The notes: generated by a model not told the origin, from the letters alone. Shown: positions 1 to 7,153, numbered from the stretch's first letter. The stretch is 12,236 nucleotides of DNA from Acidobacteriota bacterium (GCA_003222835.1 QHXE01000147.1:1-12236); one strand, 5' to 3'. Program-made: numbers and translations.

Positions 1-73
1 CTAAGCCTCGCATGATCGTCGGCACAACTGACCGGCAGCCCGTTCCAGGATAGAAACGATAGGACTCGTTGGC

Positions 74-101
74 TTGCTACATGCTATTAATTTGTGATAA
101 A
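74..101 (+). promoter_or_regulatory. Candidate promoter for the membrane protein gene at 151
   Basis: TTGCTA (74-79) is followed after 16 nt by GATAAA (96-101), which carries an extended -10 TG at 93-94. Each hexamer matches the sigma-70 consensus at four of six positions. If used, transcription would start near 108. That rules out the GTG at 94 as a start codon and favours the ATG at 151. Confidence 0.3.
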
Positions 102-150
102 TGCGCCCTCGCAGTTTGCCAAAAGTCTCAAACCACAGAGGAGTAAACTA

Positions 151-594
151 ATGCTCAGAGCTGTTTTGGCGGTGATCGTTAGCTATATCGTAATGTTCCT
201 GCTGATTTTCGCGGCTTTTAGTTCCGCGTATCTGATATTGGGCGCTGATCAGGCTTTCAAACCCAAGTTGTTCCTGGCTTCGAATCGGTGGATTGCGTTG
301 AGTTTGGTAGTAAACTTTGTCGTGGCCGTCATAGGAGGGTTGATTTGCGCTGCGATCGCAAAGGGCGGCAAGGCTCCGTTGGCGCTGGCAACAGTTGTTT
401 TCGTCGTTGGGCTATTGCTGGCGGTTCCTGCCGTGATGAAGCAACGGGCCAATAGCAAGATGGCGCGCGTCAGCTCAACTTCCAACTTGGAAGCAATGCA
501 GAAAGCATACTGGCCAACCTGGGTGCCCTTTTCATTTCCTTTTGTAGGCGCCATCGGAGTGCTGATTGGCGGGCGTTTAAAGAGACGAGCGTAG
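151..594 (+). CDS. Small four-helix membrane protein, unknown function
   Basis: This encodes a 147-residue protein of no family I recognise. The reading frame is open from a GTG at 94, but the ATG at 151 is preferred because a strong Shine-Dalgarno GAGGAG lies at 138-143, seven nt upstream. The GTG also overlaps a candidate -10 box. From this ATG the protein begins directly with a hydrophobic helix (about residues 3-30). Further helices lie near 45-68, 75-95 and 122-140, with a basic C-terminus ending GGRLKRRA. The region between helices 3 and 4 (KQRANSKMARVSSTSN) is polar and probably lies outside the bilayer. It stands alone: the next gene downstream is on the opposite strand. No enzyme motif is visible. 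The membrane location is an inference from hydrophobicity. Confidence 0.72.
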   Translation: MLRAVLAVIVSYIVMFLLIFAAFSSAYLILGADQAFKPKLFLASNRWIALSLVVNFVVAVIGGLICAAIAKGGKAPLALATVVFVVGLLLAVPAVMKQRANSKMARVSSTSNLEAMQKAYWPTWVPFSFPFVGAIGVLIGGRLKRRA

Positions 595-648
595 CAGTCC
601 GCTAAACCTTTTTTAGAAACTGGCGTAGTTTCGGATTCGCTCAATAAG

Positions 649-676
649 AAAAAAGGCGAGCCATTCGACTCGCCTT
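649..676 (-). terminator. Intrinsic terminator of tRNA-Leu
   Basis: On the minus strand an 8-bp perfect stem, AAGGCGAG (676-669) with CTCGCCTT (660-653), encloses an 8-nt loop and runs into a T tract (654-649 read as T). It begins nine nt after the tRNA CCA end. This is a textbook rho-independent terminator. Confidence 0.88.
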
Positions 677-684
677 CGACTTCA

Positions 685-771
685 TGGTGCGGATGAGAGG
701 ACTTGAACCTCCACGATGTCACCATCACAGGCTTCTGAGACCTGCGCGTCTGCCAGTTCCGCCACATCCGC
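685..771 (-). tRNA. tRNA-Leu(CAG), CCA encoded
   Basis: Read on the minus strand, the 87-nt gene folds as a class II tRNA. The acceptor arms are GCGGATG (771-765) and CATCCGC (695-689), with discriminator A at 688 and genomically encoded CCA at 687-685. The anticodon loop is CTCAGAA, giving anticodon CAG, which reads the leucine codon CUG. The stem around it is CAGGT/GCCTG with a T-G closing pair. The long variable arm (GATG, loop GTGA, CATC) is typical of tRNA-Leu, and the T arm contains GGTTCAAGTCC. Its own promoter and terminator flank it, so it is a single-gene transcription unit. Confidence 0.96.
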
Positions 772-781
772 GAACCGAAAA

Positions 782-810
782 ATTATCGCGACGCAGATGT
801 TAGGTGTCAA
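782..810 (-). promoter_or_regulatory. Sigma-70 promoter of tRNA-Leu
   Basis: On the minus strand a perfect -35 TTGACA (810-805) is followed by a 17-nt spacer and GATAAT (787-782), a five-of-six -10 box. Transcription should begin near 775, leaving only about four nt before the mature tRNA 5' end at 771. Confidence 0.85.
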
Positions 811-853
811 GCGACCTGGTTATGCGAGCGCACAAGAATCTTCGTTAAGCCCC

Positions 854-1015
854 CCCTCTCCCGTTGCTCCCTCTCCCGTTGGAAGAGGCGCCGGGTTGAG
901 GGTTGAGCGAGAAGGCCGAACAATTTACTTCCCCGTCTACCCGAGCGGATCTCTACAACACGACGAAATGGAATATCTTTTTGTTTTCTCCGCTACATCG
1001 TCTCCCAATGGGAGA
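854..1015. repeat. Degenerate CCCTCTCCC / GGGAGAGGG palindromic element
   Basis: The gap between the tRNA promoter and the gene ending at 1059 holds no convincing gene. CCCTCTCCCGTTG occurs twice in direct order (854-866 and 869-881, period 15). The second copy continues into an imperfect hairpin with GGAAGAGG at 881-888. At 1001-1015 TCTCCC and GGGAGA form a 6-bp stem around AAT, followed by GGG. These are the same building blocks as the better-preserved element at 2853-2964, so this looks like a decayed copy of the same family. Confidence 0.55.
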
Positions 1016-1058
1016 GGGCTCTTCAATCTAGGACCAACTTTTCAAACGATCCGCAGGT

Positions 1059-1490
1059 TCATGGTCGCCGCCAAGTTGACCGTCCGCCGATTCGACGACG
1101 CTCGGCTATTCGCTCTTGGCGCAGCATCTCAAGTCGATTGAGCCGCTCGCGTCGAAGAGATTCATCGCGATCGAGATTGCGATTGAACCTGACTCGCGAT
1201 CCGCGTGGGACGAACACCCGATTGCGGAGAGCAACTCGGTTAGTTCTCGGTCCGCGACCGTCCCAACGTCCGTTGCGCGCGTCGTGGCAGTTAACAAACT
1301 TCCCACATTTCCCGCTTTGGCTCGTGCCCAGTCTGTCCCAGCGTCCGGCGCGCGCATCGTGGCTGTTTACGAAGACATCAGATTTTCGCCCCAGCCCAAT
1401 CCCACGCCCACGGCCCTGGCTTAATGCCGTCGAAGCTACCACGCAGCCAATCGCGATGCTGCATACAATTCTTAACAACTTCCTTCTCAT
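1059..1490 (-). CDS. Small secreted basic protein with FVNxHDARxGRWD repeats
   Basis: This encodes a 143-residue protein. The ATG start is supported by GGAGG (1500-1496) five nt upstream. Residues 1-25 look like a Sec signal peptide: basic MRRK, a hydrophobic core, and likely cleavage after ALS near residue 24. The mature protein has two direct repeats, FVNSHDARAGRWD (40-52) and FVNCHDARNGRWD (65-77), offset by 25 residues. An arginine-rich helical tail follows (about 105-135, with RRERLNRLEMLRQERIAERR). Mature cysteines at 62 and 68 flank the second repeat start. I do not recognise a characterised family. It lies 33 nt downstream of the Tyr-rich secreted protein gene, with the same GGAGG-N5-ATG arrangement, so the two are probably cotranscribed and exported together. 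Confidence 0.78.
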   Translation of the reverse strand: MRRKLLRIVCSIAIGCVVASTALSQGRGRGIGLGRKSDVFVNSHDARAGRWDRLGTSQSGKCGKFVNCHDARNGRWDGRGPRTNRVALRNRVFVPRGSRVRFNRNLDRDESLRRERLNRLEMLRQERIAERRRIGGRSTWRRP

Positions 1491-1523
1491 CGAAACCTCC
1501 TTTGCTTGAGGAGAGAATGAACG

Positions 1524-1886
1524 CTATCGCCACCAGATTCCAACGTGGAATCGATCACGATGACGGGGGCGGTATCCATACTCGTTATAACGATAGGTGG
1601 GATTCGCATAAGAGTAGGTATAAGGATTAGCGAAGTACGGCTGCGTGTAGCGGTACGAATAGTACTGGCTCGAATAGCCCGGATAACTGTAGTCGTAACT
1701 CCGATAGTAAGACGGCCGACGCTGATAGATCACGTAAGGTCGTGGTTGATACACCACGATCCTGCTGCGCGCGCGAGGTCGCACCACGACAAGACTTTGA
1801 CCGAAAGCGACCGGAGCCATCACGGTCAAAATCAGAGCGTAAACCGCTGCTTGAAGAATTCTTGATAACGTTTTCGATTTTTGCAT
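1524..1886 (-). CDS. Small secreted Tyr/Arg-rich protein
   Basis: This encodes a 120-residue protein. The frame can be extended four codons to a TTG, but the ATG at 1886 is the better start because GGAGG sits five nt upstream and the TTG overlaps that Shine-Dalgarno site. Residues 1-30 form a signal peptide (MQKSKTL..., a hydrophobic stretch, APVAFG-Q). The mature part is low in complexity: VVVRPRARSRIVVYQ, then a long tyrosine-rich tract (YRSYDYSYPGYSSQYYSYRY and on) ending in a basic RPRHRDRFHVGIWWR tail. No catalytic motif is visible. The composition suggests an envelope-associated or matrix protein, which is inference only. It is the upstream gene of a probable two-gene unit with the repeat protein ending at 1059. 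Confidence 0.75.
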   Translation of the reverse strand: MQKSKTLSRILQAAVYALILTVMAPVAFGQSLVVVRPRARSRIVVYQPRPYVIYQRRPSYYRSYDYSYPGYSSQYYSYRYTQPYFANPYTYSYANPTYRYNEYGYRPRHRDRFHVGIWWR

Positions 1887-1972
1887 AACACCCTCCAATT
1901 TCTTCTGATCGGCTCAACAACTACGAATCACGCACCCGTTTGAAGAGGTGGTAATGACAAGACGCAGAGTCG

Positions 1973-2000
1973 ATTAGACTTGACATATTAGGGAGAGCAA
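1973..2000 (-). promoter_or_regulatory. Weak candidate promoter for the secreted protein pair
   Basis: On the minus strand TTGCTC (2000-1995) and TCTAAT (1978-1973) are separated by 16 nt. The -10 matches five of six positions but the -35 only three. It would give a leader of about 80 nt before the ATG at 1886. Little else stands out in the 224-nt gap between the divergent genes at 1886 and 2111. Confidence 0.25.
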
Positions 2001-2110
2001 TTCGTTTTTATCCTACCATCTTTGGGATGCGGCATAAGTTGGGCGACGTTCGCGTTCAGCTTGTGGGATTGTTATAGTTCGCTTTCAGATCGCTTATCAT
2101 CGCGAAGATC

Positions 2111-2839
2111 ATGGTTGAAAAGGCACCCCAGCCCGGTGATTTGCGCCAGCGTCTGGACACTGTGCGCGAAAAAATTGCTGAATGCGCGCGGCGCTCGGGA
2201 CGTTCTGCGGATGAGCTTACTTTGATAGCCGTGAGTAAGACTCATCCGGCAGAACTCATTCGCGAAGCAATCGCGGCGGGCATGGCCGACTTTGGAGAGA
2301 ATCGCGTACCGGAAGCCGAAAGCAAGATTCCTGAAGTTGGCCGCGATAAAGCGCGCTGGCATTTGATTGGGCACTTGCAGTCAAACAAAGCGCGCCGCGC
2401 AGTCGAGTTGTTTGACGTGATTCACTCTCTGGATTCTAAGGCCCTGGCCAGTCGTCTCGATCGAATATGCTTAGATCTCGACCGCCAGGAGTTGCCCGTA
2501 TTGATCCAAGTCGATCTTGGGCTCGAGCCGACTAAGACAGGCGCCGTGGAAAAGGATCTGCCCGAAATAATCGAAGCGGTAAAGGCGTCCGAACGTCTGT
2601 CGCTGATTGGCTTGATGACTCTGCCGCCCTTCTTCAACGACGCGGAAAAAGCGCGGCCATTCTTCCGCCGGCTGCGTGAAATGCGCGACGAGATTCGCAA
2701 GCAAGGCGCGTTCGGCGATGGTTGCGGCGAGCTGTCGATGGGCATGACGCATGATTACGAGGTCGCTATTGAAGAAAGCGCGACGATGCTTCGAATCGGC
2801 ACAGCGATATTTGGAGAGCGGGCGAGCAGAGAACCATAG
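2111..2839 (+). CDS. yggS: YggS family pyridoxal-phosphate homeostasis protein
   Basis: This encodes a 242-residue protein of normal length for the YggS/PLPBP family. It is a cytosolic fold-type III (alanine-racemase-like) barrel that binds PLP without known catalysis and buffers the PLP pool. The PLP lysine is K43 in AVSKTHP. Other family signatures are FGENR (61-65), WHLIGHLQSNKAR (83-95), the strand ending LGLEPTKTG (136-144), and LSMGMTHDYEVAIEE (208-222) with RIGTAIFGER near the C-terminus, which forms the phosphate-binding end. The Shine-Dalgarno site is weak. It is the first gene of the classic yggS-yggT-yggU order, with a palindromic repeat inserted between it and yggT. Identification is firm; the physiological role is taken from the family. 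Confidence 0.95.
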   Translation: MVEKAPQPGDLRQRLDTVREKIAECARRSGRSADELTLIAVSKTHPAELIREAIAAGMADFGENRVPEAESKIPEVGRDKARWHLIGHLQSNKARRAVELFDVIHSLDSKALASRLDRICLDLDRQELPVLIQVDLGLEPTKTGAVEKDLPEIIEAVKASERLSLIGLMTLPPFFNDAEKARPFFRRLREMRDEIRKQGAFGDGCGELSMGMTHDYEVAIEESATMLRIGTAIFGERASREP

Positions 2840-2852
2840 AAAGGCGATGGTT

Positions 2853-2964
2853 CCCTCTCCTTTGGGAGAGGGTAGGAGTGAGGGTGTAGAGGAGAGCAAG
2901 CCAGGAAGGACGCTTGCTCCGTGACTCTAAGCCCTCACCCTGGCCCTCTCCCAAAGGGAGAGAG
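2853..2964. repeat. Palindromic intergenic repeat (CCCTCTCC family)
   Basis: The left arm (2853-2885) and right arm (2931-2964) are imperfect inverted copies sharing TTTGGGAGAGGG and GTGAGGG blocks. Each arm contains its own small hairpin: CTCTCC-TTT-GGGAG on the left and CTCCC-AAA-GGGAG on the right. Inside, GAGCAAGC (2894-2901) pairs with GCTTGCTC (2912-2919). The whole 112 bp can fold as a long hairpin between yggS and yggT. Its right end abuts the start of yggT, so it may affect translation or transcript stability there. Confidence 0.8.
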
Positions 2965-3596
2965 TGGACCTGGAAACCATGTCGATCATTCAATCGTTAA
3001 TTCTTTTCATCAGATGGGGCGTAACCGCGATTATAGTCGCCGGGATCGCGTTGATTCTGCTTCGCAGTCTGTTCAATTACCTGGACGTGAACCCCTTCAA
3101 ATGGTCAGCGCGCACGATTCGGCGCGTCACCGATCCCGCGATCATCCCGGTGCGCGCAATGTTGATGGGATTCAGATTGGATCCAAAGGTGGCGCCCTTC
3201 ATCGCGATAATTTTTATCATTGTCTTTGGTTATCTCATTTTGCTGGTCTCCGAAAGTATTCTGAACACTATCGGCGGCATCATCTTGGCAACGACGAGTG
3301 GAAGGATTGGCGCGCCCGTCGCGATCATCGGTTATCTCTTGTACGGCTTTCTTGGTCTTTATACGTTGGCGATTTTCCTGCGGATTGTTTTCTCCTGGAT
3401 CGGCGCCAGTTACGCAAATCGGCTAATGCGTTTCCTCGTTCAGGTGACCGAACCTTTGCTTGGTCCATTGCGGCGAACCATTCCGCCGGTAGGAATGTTT
3501 GATATTTCACCAATCGTGGCGTTCCTGATTCTTTGGTTGTGCCAGAGCGCAGTGGCCGGCACCCTGCTCCGCGGCTGGCCACTCGGATTCATTTAA
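2964..3596 (+). CDS. yggT: YggT family membrane protein
   Basis: This encodes a 210-residue integral membrane protein with the two tandem YGGT halves of the family. Helices lie near residues 10-38, 77-100, 117-147 and 183-203, counted from the GTG at 2964. The first half has VTDPAIIPVRAML (55-67). The second has the more canonical RIVFSWIG (140-147) followed by TEPLLGPLRRTIPP (162-175) and DISPIVAFLIL (180-190). The start is uncertain. The GTG at 2964 has GGGAG only three nt upstream, inside the repeat element, while the ATG at 2979 gives MSIIQS and has only a weak GGA. Family members have been linked to osmotic tolerance and to cell-division or photosystem-distribution phenotypes, but the biochemical function is not settled. 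It sits between yggS and yggU, the usual order. Confidence 0.92.
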   Translation: MDLETMSIIQSLILFIRWGVTAIIVAGIALILLRSLFNYLDVNPFKWSARTIRRVTDPAIIPVRAMLMGFRLDPKVAPFIAIIFIIVFGYLILLVSESILNTIGGIILATTSGRIGAPVAIIGYLLYGFLGLYTLAIFLRIVFSWIGASYANRLMRFLVQVTEPLLGPLRRTIPPVGMFDISPIVAFLILWLCQSAVAGTLLRGWPLGFI

Positions 3597-3674
3597 GTTA
3601 ATGCATTATGAGCAGCGAAAGATGATTAGCAATTAAAAGGACACCTCAGTCCTTGAAAAGTGTTTCAAAACTGC

Positions 3675-3709
3675 TATTTACGATTTCTGATTTCCGATTT
3701 ACTATTCCC
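3675..3709 (+). repeat. 7-bp-period array, unit GATTTNN
   Basis: Five heptamers lie end to end, each close to GATTTNN: 3675-3681 TATTTAC, 3682-3688 GATTTCT, and on to 3703-3709. It occupies the 118-nt yggT-yggU spacer and ends six nt before the GTG start of yggU. The phase is exact and only the last two positions vary freely. Confidence 0.7.
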
Positions 3710-3714
3710 GCCGA

Positions 3715-4005
3715 GTGATTCAATGTTCCGAAGATAATCGCGGCCTCACTTTCGCGGTTCGTATTGTTCCTCGTGCGTCGCGTAGCGAATTTGCCGGTGA
3801 ACAGAGTGGGGCGTTGCGCGTGAGAGTGGCCGCGGCGCCCATAGAAGGCGCTGCCAACCAGGAGTTGATTAAGTTGCTGGCAAAGTCATTCAAACTCCCA
3901 AGGAATGCGGTACAGATAATTTCGGGATCGACCTCAAAGAACAAGATAGTGCGAGTTCAGGGCGCAAGTGCTACCAGACTTCAGCAATTGATCTCTCTGA
4001 AATAA
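3715..4005 (+). CDS. yggU: DUF167 / YggU family protein
   Basis: This encodes a 96-residue protein of the usual DUF167 length. Family landmarks are GLTFAVRIVPRASRSEF (residues 10-26), the central VRVAAAPIEGAANQELIKLLA (42-62, the PxxGxAN motif with the following helix) and SGSTSKNKIVRV (80-91). The fold is a small alpha/beta domain; no biochemical function is established for the family. The GTG start is the only reasonable one before the homology, but there is no clear Shine-Dalgarno site because the heptamer array occupies that space. Translation may depend on coupling or on a structured leader. It completes the yggS-yggT-yggU cluster and lies 12 nt upstream of the kinase. Confidence 0.9.
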   Translation: MIQCSEDNRGLTFAVRIVPRASRSEFAGEQSGALRVRVAAAPIEGAANQELIKLLAKSFKLPRNAVQIISGSTSKNKIVRVQGASATRLQQLISLK

Positions 4006-4017
4006 ACGAGACCCCCA

Positions 4018-6972
4018 ATGGAGCTGTCAACCATTTCTCGTTACCGAATTCTCGAAAAGCTGGGCTCAGGCGGCATGGGCGACGTCTACCTGGCTGAGGA
4101 CATGCGACTCGGCCGCAAGGTCGCGCTCAAGTTGCTCGTCGAAGATCTCACCGAGAACCGTGAACGCCTCGGCCGTTTCGATCAGGAAGCCTATGCGGCT
4201 TCGGCCTTGAATCATCCAAACATTTTGACTGTTTATGAGATGGGTGACGAAGGCGGACGCCACTTCATCGCGGCCGAGTTTATCGATGGAATGACCTTGC
4301 GAAAGCGTCTCGCAACTTCGCCGATGGATCTTTCGGAAGTACTGAGCGTCGCAATTCAAGTCGCCGACGCGTTAGAAGAAGCCCACGCCGCCGGGATCAT
4401 TCATCGCGACATCAAACCCGAAAACATAATGATCCGTCGCAACGGCCACGTTAAGGTTCTGGATTTTGGACTGGCAAAACTCACCGAAAGAACAGTCGTG
4501 GAAGAGACCGATACGGAGGCGGTAACGCGCGCCCTGGTCCAAACGGATGCGGGCGTGGTTCTGGGAACATCACAATACATGTCGCCTGAGCAGGCGCGCG
4601 GCAAACCGATCGATGCCCGCACCGACATCTGGAGTCTCGGCGTCGTCCTCTACGAAATGGCTACGGGTCACCCGCCGTTCACGGGCGAGACCAAGACCGA
4701 CGTCATCGTGGCGATTGCCAAGTCCGATCCTCAGCCGCTAACCCGTTTTACCCGAAACGTTCCCGCCGAACTCGAATGGATTGTGATGAAGGCGTTGCGC
4801 AAGAACGTCGAGGAGCGATATCAAACGGTAAAAGAGTTCGAATCCGATCTGAAGAAGCTGAAGCAGAGACTCGAGTTCCAAACGGAATTGGAACGATCGA
4901 TACCTCCCGACACACTTAGCTCGCTGGCCGCCGCGGGCATCGCGCTCACGGACACTGAGATTCCGACCGCGGGCGTCTCGACATCAGTTCCACCGGCATC
5001 GAGATCGGCCGGCGGGTTTCCCGCGGCCGCGCAAACCCGAGCATCGAGCGCCGAATACATCGTCAGCGGAATTAAGCGACACAAGACTGCGCTGGCAATT
5101 GCCGCCCTCGGAATCGTTTTGATAGCGGCGGTGCTCGTATACTTGTCGAGTTCGCGTCGGCGCGTCGCGTTTACTGACAAAGACACGATTTTGCTGGCGG
5201 ATTTTGTCAACACAACCGGCGATTCGGTTTTTGATGGCACGCTCAAGCAAGCGCTTGCAGTCCAGCTCGGACAATCGCCCTTCCTGGATATTTTTTCCGA
5301 AGATCGCGTGCGTGAGGCGTTAAAGTTTATGAATCGCTCGCCTGACGAACACGTGACGCGCGATATAGCTCGCGAGATTTGCGAGCGTCAGGGAATTAAA
5401 GCGATGTTACTGGGATCGATCTCCGGCCTGGGAACACATTACGTCATTTCTCTCGAGGCGGTGAACGCCAACACCGGTGATTCGATCGCGACCGAACAAG
5501 TTGAGACCGACGGCAAAGAGCAAGTTCTGAAATCGCTCGGGCAGGCGGCTTCGAAACTCCGCGAGAAGTTAGGCGAGTCACTGGCTTCGATTCAGAACTT
5601 TGACGTGCCGATCGACCAGGTAACGACGTCATCCCTGGATGCGCTCAGGGCTTACTCTATGGGCCTCGCGCAACACTCGAGCGGAAATTACCCGCAAGCA
5701 ATTCCTCTGTATAAACGCGCCATCGAGCTCGATAACAATTTCGCGATTGCCTATGCGCGTCTCGCCAACGTTTACAACAACACCGGCAAGTTCGAGCTGT
5801 CGCGTGAAGCTTCGGCGAAGGCCTATGAATTTCGTGACCGGGCCAGCGAGCGCGAGAAGTTGTTCGTGACGGCAAGTTACTACGGCGGCGTGACTGGAGA
5901 ATGGGACAAGCAGATCGAACAGTTGGAGGTTTGGAGCCGCACGTATCCGCGGGATTGGGAGCCGCGCAATCTTCTCGCCAGCAGATACACTCTGGTTGGA
6001 CCGTTCGACAAAGCTTTGGCCGAAGCGCGCGAAGCGGTCCGGCTGAATCCAAAGGAGGCTCGCGCGTACACAAACCTGGCTGTCGCTTTTATCGGTCTCA
6101 ATCGTTTCGAAGACGCAAAGAGCGTTTTGCGTCAGGCCCTGGCGCAAAAACTTGAAACCACTAACATGCGCATCCGGCTGTTCCACATTGCCTTTGTTCA
6201 GGACGATGCGGCGACGATGAAGGAACAGCTTGACTGGGCTGCTTCCAAGCCCGAAGAAGCTCAAATGTGGCAGGCGCAAGCCGCCGAGTTTTCCGGTCAG
6301 TTAGCTAAAGCGAATCAGTTCACTGAACGGGTAATAGGGTTGATGCGTGCCGCCGATTCCAAAGAAACGACGGCCCAACTGCTTTTGCAGCAGGCATTGC
6401 GCAACGCGACCTTCGGAAGCTGCGGACAGGTAGGCGAAACTGTTCGCCAGGCGCTCGGGCTCTCGCGGGAACAAGCGAAATTGATCACGGCTGCGAATGC
6501 GTTGGCGGTTTGCAATCAGACGCGCGCGGCGCAAACTTTAATCGATGAACTGATGAAACGATTCCCGCTCGACACTCTGCAGAAAATGGTATCGATTCCG
6601 ATAACGCGGTCGCAGATCGAACTTACTCGCGGAGATGGCTCGCCGGTAATTCAATTACTCGAATCATCGCGCAAATACGAAGTCGCCGGAGAGTTCTGGC
6701 CTCAATACTTGCGTGGCCAGGCTTACCTGAAACAGAAAAAGGGGGCTGAGGCAGCGAAAGAATTTCAAACCATCATCGACCATCGTGGCTGGTATCCACT
6801 ATCTCCGCTGTATCCGCTGGCTCAACTCGGAGTGGCGCGCGCAGCCGTAATCGAAGGTGACGCGGCAAAAGCGCGCCGCGCCTATCAGGATTTCTTCACG
6901 CTGTGGAAAGAGGCCGACACCTCGATTCCTATCCTGGTCGTCGCGCGTCAGGAATACGAAAAGTTGAAGTAA
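4018..6972 (+). CDS. Transmembrane Ser/Thr protein kinase with TPR C-terminal region
   Basis: This encodes a 984-residue PknB-type kinase. The kinase domain spans about residues 9-285: glycine loop GSGGMG (16-21), ATP lysine K38, HRDIKPEN (129-136, catalytic D131), DFG (149-151), a long threonine-rich activation loop (152-184, candidate autophosphorylation region), GTSQYMSPEQ (183-192) and DIWSLGVVLYEM (203-214). A Pro/Ala/Ser-rich linker leads to one membrane helix (357-376). After it comes an alpha/beta domain (about 380-520, beginning TDKDTILLADFVNTT) resembling the module found in many acidobacterial kinases. TPR-like helical repeats follow, clearest at 540-575, 680-710 and 892-925. By topology the kinase is cytoplasmic and the TPR part periplasmic. 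It starts 12 nt after yggU, so cotranscription is likely. All catalytic residues are present. The signal and substrates cannot be read from the sequence. Confidence 0.93.
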   Translation: MELSTISRYRILEKLGSGGMGDVYLAEDMRLGRKVALKLLVEDLTENRERLGRFDQEAYAASALNHPNILTVYEMGDEGGRHFIAAEFIDGMTLRKRLATSPMDLSEVLSVAIQVADALEEAHAAGIIHRDIKPENIMIRRNGHVKVLDFGLAKLTERTVVEETDTEAVTRALVQTDAGVVLGTSQYMSPEQARGKPIDARTDIWSLGVVLYEMATGHPPFTGETKTDVIVAIAKSDPQPLTRFTRNVPAELEWIVMKALRKNVEERYQTVKEFESDLKKLKQRLEFQTELERSIPPDTLSSLAAAGIALTDTEIPTAGVSTSVPPASRSAGGFPAAAQTRASSAEYIVSGIKRHKTALAIAALGIVLIAAVLVYLSSSRRRVAFTDKDTILLADFVNTTGDSVFDGTLKQALAVQLGQSPFLDIFSEDRVREALKFMNRSPDEHVTRDIAREICERQGIKAMLLGSISGLGTHYVISLEAVNANTGDSIATEQVETDGKEQVLKSLGQAASKLREKLGESLASIQNFDVPIDQVTTSSLDALRAYSMGLAQHSSGNYPQAIPLYKRAIELDNNFAIAYARLANVYNNTGKFELSREASAKAYEFRDRASEREKLFVTASYYGGVTGEWDKQIEQLEVWSRTYPRDWEPRNLLASRYTLVGPFDKALAEAREAVRLNPKEARAYTNLAVAFIGLNRFEDAKSVLRQALAQKLETTNMRIRLFHIAFVQDDAATMKEQLDWAASKPEEAQMWQAQAAEFSGQLAKANQFTERVIGLMRAADSKETTAQLLLQQALRNATFGSCGQVGETVRQALGLSREQAKLITAANALAVCNQTRAAQTLIDELMKRFPLDTLQKMVSIPITRSQIELTRGDGSPVIQLLESSRKYEVAGEFWPQYLRGQAYLKQKKGAEAAKEFQTIIDHRGWYPLSPLYPLAQLGVARAAVIEGDAAKARRAYQDFFTLWKEADTSIPILVVARQEYEKLK

Positions 6973-6979
6973 GTTTACT

Positions 6980-7085
6980 AGAACCGAGAGCGGTAGCGAC
7001 CGGATCCTCCACGCAACTCTTATGTGAAATCACGCAATCTTTCCGCTTTGAGCGGAATGATCCGGTCGCTACCGCTCCCGGTTCT
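6980..7085. repeat. 106-bp inverted-repeat element with 27-nt arms
   Basis: The arms at 6980-7006 and 7059-7085 are inverted copies with one mismatch, sharing the core GCGGTAGCGACCGGATC. The interior holds a second hairpin, TTCCGCT-TTG-AGCGGAA (7041-7057), and a direct repeat of ACGCAA (7011-7016, 7032-7037). No protein is encoded. It begins eight nt after the kinase stop codon and ends about 20 nt before the yebC -10 box. The structure suggests a non-autonomous palindromic or MITE-like repeat. It could also act as a terminator for the kinase transcript, although there is no T tract. Confidence 0.85.
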
Positions 7086-7102
7086 GTAACGGCGGCGCGT
7101 TG

Positions 7103-7111
7103 TGCTATATT
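7103..7111 (+). promoter_or_regulatory. Extended -10 promoter of yebC
   Basis: TGC at 7103-7105 followed by TATATT at 7106-7111 is a good extended -10 element. No strong -35 is visible at the right distance; that position (about 7083-7088) overlaps the end of the inverted-repeat element. Transcription would start near 7118, about 36 nt before the yebC ATG. Confidence 0.6.
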
Positions 7112-7153
7112 CCGAATCACTCTTTTACAACCACATTAAGGAAGACCTCGGGA

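Noticed and set aside
249..767. 172-residue open frame on the minus strand
   Set aside because: It runs through the tRNA-Leu gene and its terminator and overlaps the membrane protein gene on the other strand. Its translation shows no family features.
716..1141. 141-residue open frame on the plus strand
   Set aside because: It reads antisense through the tRNA, its promoter and the palindromic repeat. The protein is low in complexity and has no ribosome binding site.
1980..1985. Perfect TTGACA on the plus strand as a yggS promoter
   Set aside because: No acceptable -10 box lies 15-19 nt downstream, so the hexamer alone is not enough to call a promoter.
5629..6279. 216-residue open frame antisense to the kinase
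   Set aside because: It is a shadow of the TPR region; the kinase frame is continuous and its motifs are unambiguous.
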